Assembly: GCA_965207595.1 (NCBI GenBank)
Contig: CBDBMW010000012.1
Location: 2,418,001 to 2,482,000 of the forward strand
Source of the DNA: JAGWAJ01 sp026707615
GTDB taxonomy: Bacteria; Acidobacteriota; Vicinamibacteria; Vicinamibacterales; UBA8438
Direction: 5' to 3'
DNA length: 64,000 nucleotides
Part shown: positions 50,236 to 60,035 of the stretch, in pieces
Numbering within the stretch: position 1 is the stretch's first letter
Layout: every line of letters starts with the position of its first letter
Program-made: the position numbers and the translations under genes
The notes under the pieces: model-generated
Databases searched by the model: none
Seen by the model: the letters and a program-made list of their open reading frames with translations, nothing else
Told to the model about the DNA's origin: nothing

Positions 50236-51462
50236 ATGGTCACCGTCGCCCTCGGCGTCGCCATGTTCACCTTCGTGATCGTGTCGCTCGTCGGCCTGCT
50301 GATGGCCGCCCGGCGGCAGCTCGTGGCCACCGGGGAGGTGACGATCACGGTCAACGGCGACCCGGAGCGGGCCCTGCGCACCGCCGCCGGCGGGACCCTG
50401 CTCGGCACCCTCGCCGACAACCGTCTCTTCGTCCCGTCGGCGTGCGGCGGCAAGGGGAGCTGCGGCGTTTGCAAGGTGAAGGTGACCGAGGGGGGCGGCG
50501 CGATCCTGCCGACCGAACGGAGCCACGTCAACCGCGGGGAGGTCCGCGAGGGCGTACGCCTGTCCTGCCAGGTGAAGGTGAAGCAGGACATGGGGATCGA
50601 GATCCCGGCCGAGATCTTCGACATCCGCCAGTGGCGTTGCAAGGTGCGCTCGAACCACAACGTCGCCACCTTCATCAAGGAGCTGATCCTGGAGCTCCCG
50701 GCCGGCGAGGAGGTGCCGTTCCGCGCCGGCGGGTACATCCAGATCGAAGCGCCCCCCGGCACCTACGACTACCGCGACTACGAGGTCGAGGAGGAGTATC
50801 GCGCCGACTGGGACAAGTTCGACCTTTGGCGCTACCGGGCGGTGCTCGACGAGCCGGTCACGCGCGCGTACTCGATGGCGAACTATCCGGAAGAGAAGGG
50901 CGTCATCATGCTCAACGTCCGGATTGCCTCGCCCCCGCCGCGCGCGCCGGAGGGCACGCCGCCCGGCAAGATGACCAGCTACATCTTCAGCCTGCAGCCG
51001 GGCGACGAGGTGACCATCTCCGGCCCGTTCGGGGAGTTCTACGCGAAGGAGACGCCGGCCGAGATGGTCTTCGTCGGCGGCGGGGCAGGCATGGCGCCGA
51101 TGCGCTCGCACATCTTCGACCAGTTCCGCCGCCTCGGGACCGACCGCAAGGTGACCTTCTGGTACGGCGCGCGCAGCCTCCGGGAGGCGTTCTACATCGA
51201 CGACTTCGATGCCATCGCGGCGGAGCACGACAACTTCGACTGGCACCTCGCCCTGTCGGAGCCGCTCCCCGAGGACGAGTGGACGGGCCTGACCGGGTTC
51301 ATCCACCAGGTGCTGTACGACAACTACCTGAAGGACCATCCCGCGCCCGAGGACGTGGAGTACTACCTGTGCGGACCGCCCCTCATGCTCCAGGCGTGCA
51401 TGCAGATGCTCGACGGGCTCGGGGTGGAGCGCGACAACATCCTGTTCGACGACTTCGGCTAG
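50236..51462 (+). CDS. nqrF: Na+-NQR subunit F (NADH-oxidising, FAD and [2Fe-2S])
   Basis: 408 residues. After an N-terminal helix comes a plant-type ferredoxin with ligands C70, C76, C79 (SACGGKGSCGVCK) and C111 (LSCQ). Then there is an FAD domain (TRAYSMANYPEE) and an NADH domain (VFVGGGAGMAPMRSH, FWYGARSLREAF, YYLCGPPLM). It accepts electrons from NADH at the cytoplasmic side. The stop codon TAG (51460-51462) lies at the start of the tandem repeat. Confidence 0.97.
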   Translation: MVTVALGVAMFTFVIVSLVGLLMAARRQLVATGEVTITVNGDPERALRTAAGGTLLGTLADNRLFVPSACGGKGSCGVCKVKVTEGGGAILPTERSHVNRGEVREGVRLSCQVKVKQDMGIEIPAEIFDIRQWRCKVRSNHNVATFIKELILELPAGEEVPFRAGGYIQIEAPPGTYDYRDYEVEEEYRADWDKFDLWRYRAVLDEPVTRAYSMANYPEEKGVIMLNVRIASPPPRAPEGTPPGKMTSYIFSLQPGDEVTISGPFGEFYAKETPAEMVFVGGGAGMAPMRSHIFDQFRRLGTDRKVTFWYGARSLREAFYIDDFDAIAAEHDNFDWHLALSEPLPEDEWTGLTGFIHQVLYDNYLKDHPAPEDVEYYLCGPPLMLQACMQMLDGLGVERDNILFDDFG

Positions 51463-51734
51463 GAGTCGGCGCCGTGAAACGGCGCGGACTCCTGGAGGGT
51501 TGGTTGGGCACCAGGCGGAGCCAACAGGCGACGAATGGTGGGCCAGGAGTCGGCGCCGTGAAAGGGCGCGGACTCCTGGAGGGTTGGTTGGGCACCAGGC
51601 GGAGCCAACAGGCGACGAATGGTGGGCCAGGAGTCGGCGCCGTGAAAGGGCGCGGACTCCTGGAGGGTTGGTTGGGCACCAGGCGGAGCCAACAGGCGAC
51701 GAATGGTGGGCCAGGAGTCGGCGCCGTGAAACGG
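51461..51734 (+). repeat. 84-bp tandem repeat (three full units and one partial) between nqrF and apbE
   Basis: Units start at 51461, 51545, 51629 and 51713, exactly 84 bp apart and almost identical. Each begins AGGAGTCGGCGCCG, loop TGAAA, then CGGCGCGGACTCCT, a hairpin of about 13 bp. The second half holds GGGTTGGTTGGGCACCAGGC and ACGAATGGTGGGCC. AGGAG followed by eight bases and GTG gives each unit a Shine-Dalgarno-start pair. 84 is a multiple of three, and the frame is open through all units into apbE. It is the best-preserved member of the dispersed family. Confidence 0.95.
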
Positions 51735-52760
51735 CTGGCCGCGGTCATCCTTCTCCCCCTGCTGGCGGCCTGCGCCGCGGCGCCCCCGACCGACGCCTCA
51801 GCGGTCGCGCGGCACACGTTCCGGGGCGCGACGATGGGGACGACCTACGCCGTCACCGTCGTCGGCCGCGGGATCGACGAACCGCGACTCGCAGGGCTGC
51901 ACGCGGCGGTGCAGGCCGCGCTCGACGAGGTCGACGCGACGATGTCGCACTACCGCCCCGACTCCGACCTGAGCCGCTTCAACCGCTGGCGCGAGACCGC
52001 GCCGTTCCCGGTTGCCGCGGGGCTCGCCGGCGTGGTCGGCGAGTCGATCGCGATCAGCGGCCTGACCGGCGGCGCCTTCGACGTCACGGTGGCGCCGCTC
52101 GTCGACGCCTGGGGCTTCGGCGCGCCCGGGCCGGCCGCCGCGGTGCCGACGGAGACGGAGATCGCCGCGCTCCGCCGCGACGTCGGCTACCGCTACCTCG
52201 AGGCGGACGAAGCCTCGTCGACGCTGCGCAAGGAGCGGCCCGGGGTCCGCATCGACCTGTCGTCGATCGCCAAGGGCCACGGCGTCGACCGGGCGGCCGA
52301 GGCTCTCGCCGCGGGGGGCATCGTCGACTACCTGGTGGAGGTGGGCGGGGAGGTGCGGGCGGGCGGAGCGACCGAGACCGGGGCGCCGTGGCAGGTGGGC
52401 ATCGAGGGGCCCCGGCCGGGGCGGTCCGCCATCCGCCGCGTGGTCCCCCTGCGGGACGGGGCGCTGGCGACGTCGGGCGAGTACCGCAACTTCTACGACC
52501 TCGCCGGCGTCCGCGTATCGCACACCATCGACCCGCGCACGGGCCGGCCCGTCACCCACCGGCTGCGATCGGTGAGCGTCCTCGCGGACCGCGGCGCGCG
52601 GGCGGACGGCCTGGCCACCGCGCTCGAGGTGCTCGGTCCCGATGACGGGTACGCCCTCGCGGTGGAGCGGGACTGGGCGGCGATGTTCGTCGTCGAGGAG
52701 GACGGCGGCGTGCTGCGCGACCGGCTGACGCCGGCATTCGCGGCACTCGCGCTAGAATGA
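51726..52760 (+). CDS. apbE: FAD:protein FMN transferase (ApbE), lipoprotein
   Basis: 344 residues. It attaches FMN covalently to Thr in NqrB and NqrC. The signal peptide MKRLAAVILLPLLAACA has lipobox LAAC, Cys at residue 16. GATMGTTYAVTV, MSHYRPDSDLSRFN, GAFDVTVAPLVDAWGFG, IDLSSIAKGHGVDRAAEAL, YLVEVGGEVRAGG and SHTIDPRTGRPV are the ApbE motifs, including the divalent-metal region. GTG 51726 and the Shine-Dalgarno AGGAG at 51713 both come from the fourth, partial repeat unit. The frame is open further upstream to GTG 51474 through the repeats; a start there would bury the signal peptide. Confidence 0.93.
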   Translation: MKRLAAVILLPLLAACAAAPPTDASAVARHTFRGATMGTTYAVTVVGRGIDEPRLAGLHAAVQAALDEVDATMSHYRPDSDLSRFNRWRETAPFPVAAGLAGVVGESIAISGLTGGAFDVTVAPLVDAWGFGAPGPAAAVPTETEIAALRRDVGYRYLEADEASSTLRKERPGVRIDLSSIAKGHGVDRAAEALAAGGIVDYLVEVGGEVRAGGATETGAPWQVGIEGPRPGRSAIRRVVPLRDGALATSGEYRNFYDLAGVRVSHTIDPRTGRPVTHRLRSVSVLADRGARADGLATALEVLGPDDGYALAVERDWAAMFVVEEDGGVLRDRLTPAFAALALE

Positions 52761-52764
52761 AGCG

Positions 52765-52989
52765 GTGGTCCTCTTCCTGCTGACGCTGGGCGTGATCGCG
52801 GTGGCCATGCTGATCATGGCCGTGGGGCTCGCGTTCCGCTACCCGTGCCTCCGCGGCTCGTGCGGCGGGGCCGGGGTCGCCGCCCCCGACGGGACGCGGT
52901 TGTCGTGCGAGGCCTGCCCGCGGCGGCGGGAGGATTCGCCGCCGGCGGCGGTTGGGGGGACCCGCCCCGCCGCCCTGTCCGAGCGATGA
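52765..52989 (+). CDS. nqrM: Na+-NQR maturation protein NqrM
   Basis: 74 residues. One N-terminal helix (VLFLLTLGVIAVAMLIMAVG) is followed by a small Cys domain: C28, C33 (CLRGSCGG) and C48, C51 (CEAC), the four-Cys pattern of NqrM (formerly DUF539). It is needed for delivering iron to the NqrD/NqrE site. GTG 52765 is the start, four bases after apbE. The Cys-to-tail region is longer than usual, with a Pro-rich C-terminus. Confidence 0.85.
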   Translation: MVLFLLTLGVIAVAMLIMAVGLAFRYPCLRGSCGGAGVAAPDGTRLSCEACPRRREDSPPAAVGGTRPAALSER

Positions 52990-53435
52990 GCGAAACGCAC
53001 CGGCCCGCGGGCGAGCGACCGGAGGAGGAGCGGCCGGCCTGGCGCCCGCTCGACCGTTTCTGGCCGTACGAAGACCTCGAGGAAGAGCCGTCGGAGGCCG
53101 AGCTCGCGGAGCTCGATCCCGACCTGCGGGCTGCGCTGTTCCGTGGAGAGCCGCAGCCGTTCTCGATCACCCTCAGCTTCCCGCGGTTCGAGGGGCCGGA
53201 CTACGAGCGCGCGCTCGGGCTGGCGCGCGGCGCGGCCGAGTACCGCGCCGTCGGAAGCGGCAAGAAGCTGCGGCACCGGGCCCGCTACTTTCCGCGCGAT
53301 GCCGCGAAGCTCCGGGATCTGTTCGAGATCGTCGGACGCCACGACGAGTGCGACGTGCTCATCGACGACCGGCCCGTGCCCTACGCCCGCGAGCTGTGGC
53401 TGCCGCTGGTGTGGTTCCTGATTCCCCGCCCGTGA
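52986..53435 (+). CDS. Conserved-looking hypothetical protein at the end of the nqr operon
   Basis: 149 residues, not recognised. The first 60 residues are acidic and Pro/Glu-rich (EEERPAWRPLDRFWPYEDLE then EEPSEAELAELDPDLRAALF). The rest looks like a compact alpha/beta domain (PFSITLSFPRFEGPDYERAL, LRHRARYFPRDAAKLRDLFE, DECDVLIDDRPVPYARELWL). No signal peptide or membrane helix. The ATG overlaps the nqrM stop by four bases, so it is translated from the same message. A role in NQR assembly is possible but unproven. Confidence 0.6.
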   Translation: MSETHRPAGERPEEERPAWRPLDRFWPYEDLEEEPSEAELAELDPDLRAALFRGEPQPFSITLSFPRFEGPDYERALGLARGAAEYRAVGSGKKLRHRARYFPRDAAKLRDLFEIVGRHDECDVLIDDRPVPYARELWLPLVWFLIPRP

Positions 53436-53530
53436 GCCGCTCGGCCGCCAGGAACCGAACCGCCGACTCCCGCCTGACCAGACCGTTGAACGAACCGCCG
53501 CCGCGCGTCGTGAGGAGCCGGCGGCAGGCG

Positions 53531-53737
53531 TCACGAGGGCTTGGTGACGTTGCCCGCCTGCGGCCCCTTGGGGCCGTCGACGATCTCGAACTCGACGTCC
53601 TGTCCCTCTTCGAGGGTGCGAAAGCCGTCGCCCTGGATGGCCGAGAAGTGCACGAACACGTCGCTGCCCGCTTCCCGCTCGATGAACCCGTACCCCTTGG
53701 CGTTATTGAACCACTTGACCTTGCCGGTTATGCGCAT
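53531..53737 (-). CDS. Cold-shock protein (CspA family)
   Basis: 68 residues, a single cold-shock domain. MRITGKVKWFNNAKGYGFIE carries RNP1 (KGYGFIE), and SDVFVHFSAIQGDGFRTLEE carries RNP2 (VFVHF). It is an RNA chaperone. ATG 53737 is preferred; GTG 53740 is directly before it. AGAGGA lies about eight bases upstream. A strong intrinsic-terminator-like hairpin lies in the leader. Confidence 0.95.
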   Translation of the reverse strand: MRITGKVKWFNNAKGYGFIEREAGSDVFVHFSAIQGDGFRTLEEGQDVEFEIVDGPKGPQAGNVTKPS

Positions 53738-53760
53738 CACGCGTTCCTCTGACCGAGCAC

Positions 53761-53785
53761 AAAAAAAGACCGCAACAGCGGTCTC
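53761..53785 (-). terminator. Intrinsic-terminator-like hairpin in the csp leader
   Basis: On the minus strand AGACCGC-TGTT-GCGGTCT is followed directly by seven T (the A-run 53761-53767 on the plus strand). The stem is 7 bp with a 4-base loop. It lies just upstream of the csp Shine-Dalgarno and points toward csp, so a transcript from the csp promoter would meet it before the gene. An attenuator or thermosensitive switch is possible. Confidence 0.75.
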
Positions 53786-53895
53786 GACGCCGACGTTGTG
53801 GCCGACGCGAACTGCATGCTAGCGACCCTGTTTCTCCGATGTCAAGCACCCGCCCGCCGGCGCGGCGGGCCATTCCGGGAGGCGATGAACCACCG

Positions 53896-55506
<1,611 letters not shown>

Positions 55507-55606
55507 CGCCGGGAGCCGTCGACGGCGAAGCCGGACGCCCGGCCCGGACGAGTAGACCGGCCGGAAGAACAGGACAGGGGCCGGCCCTGGCCGCGAACGG
55601 GGGCGG

Positions 55607-56950
55607 TCAGACGCGGGTCGGGGCGGCCGCCGCCGCGCCCCGCGTCGCCGCCGCCTCGGGCTCCGCCGGAGGGTTGCGCTCCGCCGACGCCGGCAGCGTG
55701 ATGAGGACGAGCAGCAGCATCAGGAACTCGGAGTCGCCGAAGTTGTACTCGAACATCCCGGCGGCCAGCATCGCCGCGACGGCGGCCAGACCCGCGGCGG
55801 CGAGGGGGCGCGTGTCCGGCTGCCTGAAGCGGCGCGCGAGACCGACGACGACCGCCACCACGAACCAGCCCCACAGGGCCAGGGCCGGCAGCCCCCGCTC
55901 CGCCGCGATCTGCAGCGGCACGTTGTGCAGGTGGGGGTTCGTCGCGTTCACCGCATCTGCGGGCCGGTAGTCGCTGTACAGCACCTCCACCATCTCCGGG
56001 CCGACCCCGGTCAGCGGATGGTCGCGAACCATGCCGGCGCCGACGCGGACCATGGCCAGACGGTCCCGGTTCGTCGGATCCTGCAGGTCGAAGGTGGAGT
56101 AGACGCGGTCCGTGATCGCGGTCGGGGCCACGGAGAAGCCGAGGGCGGCAAGCGCGAAGACCGCCGCCGCCACCACCGGCGTCCGGGCCAGTCCCCGCAC
56201 GTCGCGCTGCGCGACTACCTGGCTCACCCGCAGCAGGCACAGCAGGCTGACGCCGACGGATGCGCCGACCCACGCGCTGCGGGTGAAGGTCAGGGCCAGC
56301 GCCACGCACAGCGCGGGCGTCACGAGGGCTGCCCACATCCGGTCCCGCGGGGCGAAGAGGAGCCGCGCGCCGGCTACCGCCAGGACCAGCATGAGCAGGC
56401 CGGAGTACGTCATGTAGTGGCCCATCGAGCCGAGCGGGCGCCGCCCCAGGTGGTCGTACTCGAGGATCGCGTACTGCACGATGCCGATCACCGCGGTTGC
56501 GGCGCCCACCGACAGGATCACCGTGGCCAGCGTGCCTGCCCGCCGCCCCCGGGCGATGCCGTGGACGACCGGCACGACGAGAAACAGGAGGACCTCCTTC
56601 GCGTCCACGAGGCTGTCGATCGGCCGCGCCGAGCCGGCCACCGACACCAGCGTCCACGCCGCGTAGGCCGCGAGCGGCAGGAAGAACGCGGGGACGGCCG
56701 GCCGCAGGCGCCCGCCCGCCGTGAGGGCGGCCCACAGGGCGAGCACCACCGTGAGGAGGATGGAGGCGGCCGCAATCGAGACCTGGAGCGCCGCCACGAA
56801 GCCGACCAGAACCACCCAGGCGGCCGTTTCGAGCCGCGACGGGGCGCCGGCGTCCCGGACGGCGCGAGCGGCCGCGGGCCGGGGGGCGCCGGCCGCGAGG
56901 GCGCTCGCCCCGGGGGCGCCGGAATCAGGATTCGATGGTGGCCTCGTCAA
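55607..56950 (-). CDS. O-antigen ligase/polymerase family membrane protein
   Basis: 447 residues with about eleven membrane helices. It belongs to the Wzy_C/WaaL superfamily: the large periplasmic loop contains VRVGAGMVRDHPLTGVGPEM and then HLHNVPLQIAAERGLPALAL, the His-Asn-x-x-Leu-Gln signature of these enzymes. It joins or polymerises undecaprenyl-linked glycans. Choosing between ligase and polymerase is not possible here. The start TTG 56950 overlaps the end of the small Trm112-like gene upstream. N- and C-termini are Ala/Pro-rich. Confidence 0.8.
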   Translation of the reverse strand: MTRPPSNPDSGAPGASALAAGAPRPAAARAVRDAGAPSRLETAAWVVLVGFVAALQVSIAAASILLTVVLALWAALTAGGRLRPAVPAFFLPLAAYAAWTLVSVAGSARPIDSLVDAKEVLLFLVVPVVHGIARGRRAGTLATVILSVGAATAVIGIVQYAILEYDHLGRRPLGSMGHYMTYSGLLMLVLAVAGARLLFAPRDRMWAALVTPALCVALALTFTRSAWVGASVGVSLLCLLRVSQVVAQRDVRGLARTPVVAAAVFALAALGFSVAPTAITDRVYSTFDLQDPTNRDRLAMVRVGAGMVRDHPLTGVGPEMVEVLYSDYRPADAVNATNPHLHNVPLQIAAERGLPALALWGWFVVAVVVGLARRFRQPDTRPLAAAGLAAVAAMLAAGMFEYNFGDSEFLMLLLVLITLPASAERNPPAEPEAAATRGAAAAAPTRV

Positions 56951-57095
56951 GGAGCATCACCGGGATGTCGTCCCTGATGGGATAGACGCGACGACACTGC
57001 ACGCATTTCAGGCCGGCCCCGTCGTTCACGAGCTGGACCGGCGTCTTGCAGGCGGGACACGCGAGGATCTCGAGCAGCTCCGGGTCGACGCCCAT
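56925..57095 (-). CDS. Trm112-like zinc-ribbon protein (YcaR/UPF0434)
   Basis: 56 residues. MGVDPELLEILACPACKTPV has the CPAC pair, then LKCVQCRRVYPIRDDIPVML has CVQC and the YPIRDxIPVML signature of Trm112/YcaR proteins. Such proteins are small partners of methyltransferases or occur next to lpxK-type genes. GAGGAGG sits seven bases before ATG 57095. It overlaps the O-antigen ligase-like gene by 26 bases, suggesting coupled translation. Confidence 0.88.
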   Translation of the reverse strand: MGVDPELLEILACPACKTPVQLVNDGAGLKCVQCRRVYPIRDDIPVMLLDEATIES

Positions 57096-57207
57096 CGACG
57101 CGCCTCCTCGCGCGGCATCGGGCGGGCGTGCCCGGCCGCGCGCGCCACTATACCAGACCCCTTCCGCCGTCTTGTCGCCAGTTCCGACCTGTGAAAAAAT
57201 CCGTCGC

Positions 57208-59151
57208 ATGCTGCATCACTGCGTGCGTCGAGTCGGCGTGATCGGGGTGTTCACGTTCGCCGGGGCGGCGCTGCTCGGTGCGCAACCCATCGACGAGGAA
57301 TCCCGCGCGCAAGCCTATCGCCAGTTCATGCTCGGTCTCCACCTCGAGGACGAAGGGGACGTCGACGGAGCGATCGACGCGTTGCGCGGGGCGGCGGCGC
57401 TCGACCCCGAGGCGGGAGAGCCGCTGGCCGCGCTGGCGGAGCTCTACTCCCGTTCCAGTCGCGCCGAGGAAGCGATGGCCGCAGCCCGCAGCGCCATCGA
57501 GCGGGAGCCGGGCAATCTCACGGCTCGCCGCATCCTGGGCCTGATCCACGCATCGAGGGCGTCGTCCCGCGACGGCACTCCGGAGCATGCCGCGGAGGCG
57601 ATCACGCACCTCGAGCAGGCGCGCGGCACGATCCTCCCCGATCTGCAGGTGGAGCTGACGCTGGCCCGGTTGTACCTCCGAGCCGATCGAGCGCAGGACG
57701 CGGTCGACCTGCTCGAGGAGCTGCGCCGGGCGGACCTCGCGTCGGGCCAGGCCGCGCTGCTCCTGTCCCGGGCCTACGAGCAGCTGGGACGGACGGAGGA
57801 GGCGTTGGCCACGCTGGAGGCGGCCGCGGCCTCGGGCCGGCCGTCGTTTCGAGTGCTGGAGCGGCTCGGCCAGCTCTACGAGCGGCAGAGACGGTGGGAC
57901 GATGCGGTCGAGGCCTACCGGCGGGCCGTCGCTCGCAACGTGCGCAGCGCCAACGTGCGGCGGAGACTGGCGAGCGCCCTCGTCGCCAGCGGCGACGCGG
58001 AGGGCGCGCGGGACGTGCTCGACGAGCTCATCCGGATGCGCCCGCGCGACGCGGAGGGGCTGTACCTGCTGTCGGACGTGGAGCTCGAGCTCAACAACTT
58101 CGATGCCGCGGAAGCCGCCGCGCGCCAGCTCATCGACATTCAGCCCGACTCGCTCTTCGGGCCGGCGGCGCTGTCCCGGGTGTTCGAGCGCCGCCGGGAG
58201 TTCCGGCGGGTGGTCGAGACCCTGGAGCCGGCCATCGAGGCCGCCCGCGAGCAGGGTGCCTCGGCGCGGCAGCTCGCGAGTCTCTTCGGCCGCCTCGGCT
58301 ATGCGCACGAGCAGCTGGGGACCTTCGGTCGCGCCGCGGACGTGTACGAGGACGCCGTGGCGATGATGCCCTCCAGCCTGGCCTTCGGCGTGAGACTGGC
58401 GCAGACCTACGTCAACGCCGGGCGCCCGGCGGAGGCCATGCGGGTCGTCGAGCGTTCGCGGGCCGCTCACCCGGACAGCCTCGCGCTGGCCCGCCTGGAG
58501 GCCCTGGTGCTCGACGTCGAGGGGTCGGTCGACGAGGCGGCGATCGTGCTCGAGCGCGCGCTCGAGGCGAACCGGAGCCAGCCGTTCGCGTATGTCGTCC
58601 TGGCCGACCACTACAGCCGGCAGGACCGGGTGGACGACGCCGTGACGCTTCTCGAGACGGCCCTCGAGCGCTTTCCGGGCGAGACCTCGGTCCTGTTCCA
58701 GCTGGGTGCCGTCCTGGAGCAACACGACCGCATCGCCGACGCGGAACGCGCGTTCCGACAGGTGCTGGACAGCGATCCCGAACACGCACCGGCGCTGAAC
58801 TACCTGGGGTACATGCTGGCGGACCGCGGCATCCGGCTCCAGGAGTCGGTGGCCCTGCTGAGGCGGGCCATCGCGCTGGATCCGCACAACGGCTCGTACC
58901 TGGACAGCCTGGGCTGGGCCTACTTCAAGCTCGACCGCCTGGATCTCGCGGAGGCTCCCCTGCGGGCGGCGGGCGACCAGCTGCCCGACAACTCCGTGGT
59001 GCAGGATCACCTGGGGGATCTGCTCCACCGCCTGGGCCGGCCCGCCGAGGCGATCCGGGCCTGGGAACGCGCCCTGGCCGGCGACGGCGACGAGATCGAC
59101 CCCGAGGCGATCGAGCGCAAGATCGACGACGCCCGGCGCGGGAGCCAGTAG
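57208..59151 (+). CDS. Exported tetratricopeptide-repeat protein
   Basis: 647 residues. The N-terminus (VGVIGVFTFAGAALLGAQ) is a signal peptide ending near residue 26. The rest is an almost continuous TPR solenoid, about 16 repeats, with clear motifs such as AIDALRGAAALDPEAGEPLA and AVALL-type pairs; the last, best-preserved repeats read LNYLGYMLADRGIRLQESVA and YLDSLGWAYFKLDRLDLAEA, typical of bacterial periplasmic TPR proteins encoded upstream of lolB-like genes. It is a protein-interaction scaffold. The start ATG 57208 is used. The lolB-like gene follows in 17 bp. Confidence 0.88.
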   Translation: MLHHCVRRVGVIGVFTFAGAALLGAQPIDEESRAQAYRQFMLGLHLEDEGDVDGAIDALRGAAALDPEAGEPLAALAELYSRSSRAEEAMAAARSAIEREPGNLTARRILGLIHASRASSRDGTPEHAAEAITHLEQARGTILPDLQVELTLARLYLRADRAQDAVDLLEELRRADLASGQAALLLSRAYEQLGRTEEALATLEAAAASGRPSFRVLERLGQLYERQRRWDDAVEAYRRAVARNVRSANVRRRLASALVASGDAEGARDVLDELIRMRPRDAEGLYLLSDVELELNNFDAAEAAARQLIDIQPDSLFGPAALSRVFERRREFRRVVETLEPAIEAAREQGASARQLASLFGRLGYAHEQLGTFGRAADVYEDAVAMMPSSLAFGVRLAQTYVNAGRPAEAMRVVERSRAAHPDSLALARLEALVLDVEGSVDEAAIVLERALEANRSQPFAYVVLADHYSRQDRVDDAVTLLETALERFPGETSVLFQLGAVLEQHDRIADAERAFRQVLDSDPEHAPALNYLGYMLADRGIRLQESVALLRRAIALDPHNGSYLDSLGWAYFKLDRLDLAEAPLRAAGDQLPDNSVVQDHLGDLLHRLGRPAEAIRAWERALAGDGDEIDPEAIERKIDDARRGSQ

Positions 59152-59168
59152 CGGCCACCTGTCCACCC

Positions 59169-60023
59169 TTGCGCCCTGGGCTGTCCCGCCGCCTCGCGAT
59201 CGGGTCCTGTGCGGTGGCCTGCGCCTGGCTGGCGGCGGGTTGCGCCGCGACCCGGCCGGCCATCGAGCTTCCGCGGGGGGACGGCACGCCGTACCCCCGT
59301 CATGCCGACGCCCTGGCCGAGGCCGTGAGCGCCTGCCGCGGCGTGCGCACGATGGAGTTCCTCCTCGCTCTGCGCGGAAGCAGGGGGGAGACGAGCCTGC
59401 GGGGCCGCGTGCGCGGAGCGGTGGCGCGGCCGGGTTCGTTGCGCCTGGAGGGGCTCGCGCCGTTCGGGGCTCCCCGCTTCGTCCTGGCCGCGGCTCCCGA
59501 GGCCGCCACGCTCCTTCTGCCCCGCACACGGCAGGTGGTGCGCGACGCGCATCCGCGCGAGATGCTGTACGCGCTGGCCGGCCTCCCTCTCGCCCCCGAC
59601 GATCTGCGGGCGGTCCTGACGGGCTGCGTGGTGCCCGAACCTCGCTCCACCGCGGGGCGCGCGTACGGGGACGACTGGATCGCCGTCGACCTCGCCGGCG
59701 GCGCGACCGCGTTTCTCCGGCCGATCGACGGTGGGCTGACCGTGGTCGCCGGCACCCGGGGCCCGCTGACCGTGGCGTACGAGGGGCACGTGCGAGGGCT
59801 ACCGCGTCGCGTGCGGGTCCTCGTGGAGGGGGCGGGCGTGTCGGCGGGCGCCGACCTGACCGCCGATCTGTCGCAGGTGAGCATCAACACGACGCTCCAT
59901 CCCGAGGTCTTCGCCGTGACCGTGGGCGCGAACTTCCAGGCGGTCGCGCTCGAGGAGCTGACGGGCGGCACGCCGCTGCGGGATCCCGCGGGGCCGTCCG
60001 ATCCCGCCCGGTCCACCCCCTGA
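59169..60023 (+). CDS. LolB-like outer-membrane lipoprotein
   Basis: 284 residues from TTG 59169. The signal peptide (CAVACAWLAAGC) has lipobox LAAGC. The mature part is a half-barrel of antiparallel strands (MEFLLALRGSRGETSLRGRV, SLRLEGLAPFGAPRFVLAAA, PREMLYALAGLPLAPDDLRA), similar to the LolA/LolB fold. LolB receives lipoproteins at the outer membrane. The sequence is too diverged to be certain. Gene order TPR, LolB-like, ispE is common and supports the call. Confidence 0.7.
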   Translation: MRPGLSRRLAIGSCAVACAWLAAGCAATRPAIELPRGDGTPYPRHADALAEAVSACRGVRTMEFLLALRGSRGETSLRGRVRGAVARPGSLRLEGLAPFGAPRFVLAAAPEAATLLLPRTRQVVRDAHPREMLYALAGLPLAPDDLRAVLTGCVVPEPRSTAGRAYGDDWIAVDLAGGATAFLRPIDGGLTVVAGTRGPLTVAYEGHVRGLPRRVRVLVEGAGVSAGADLTADLSQVSINTTLHPEVFAVTVGANFQAVALEELTGGTPLRDPAGPSDPARSTP

Positions 60024-60035
60024 GCCGCTCTTCGC

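Noticed and set aside
51461..51734. CRISPR-like array
   Set aside because: Units are directly tandem with no unique spacers, are 84 bp long, and the unit also occurs singly elsewhere in the window.
53839..53895. Earlier purH start
   Set aside because: The extra 19 residues are Pro/Arg-rich and not part of the family; MRVLLSVSDKTG is the usual N-terminus.
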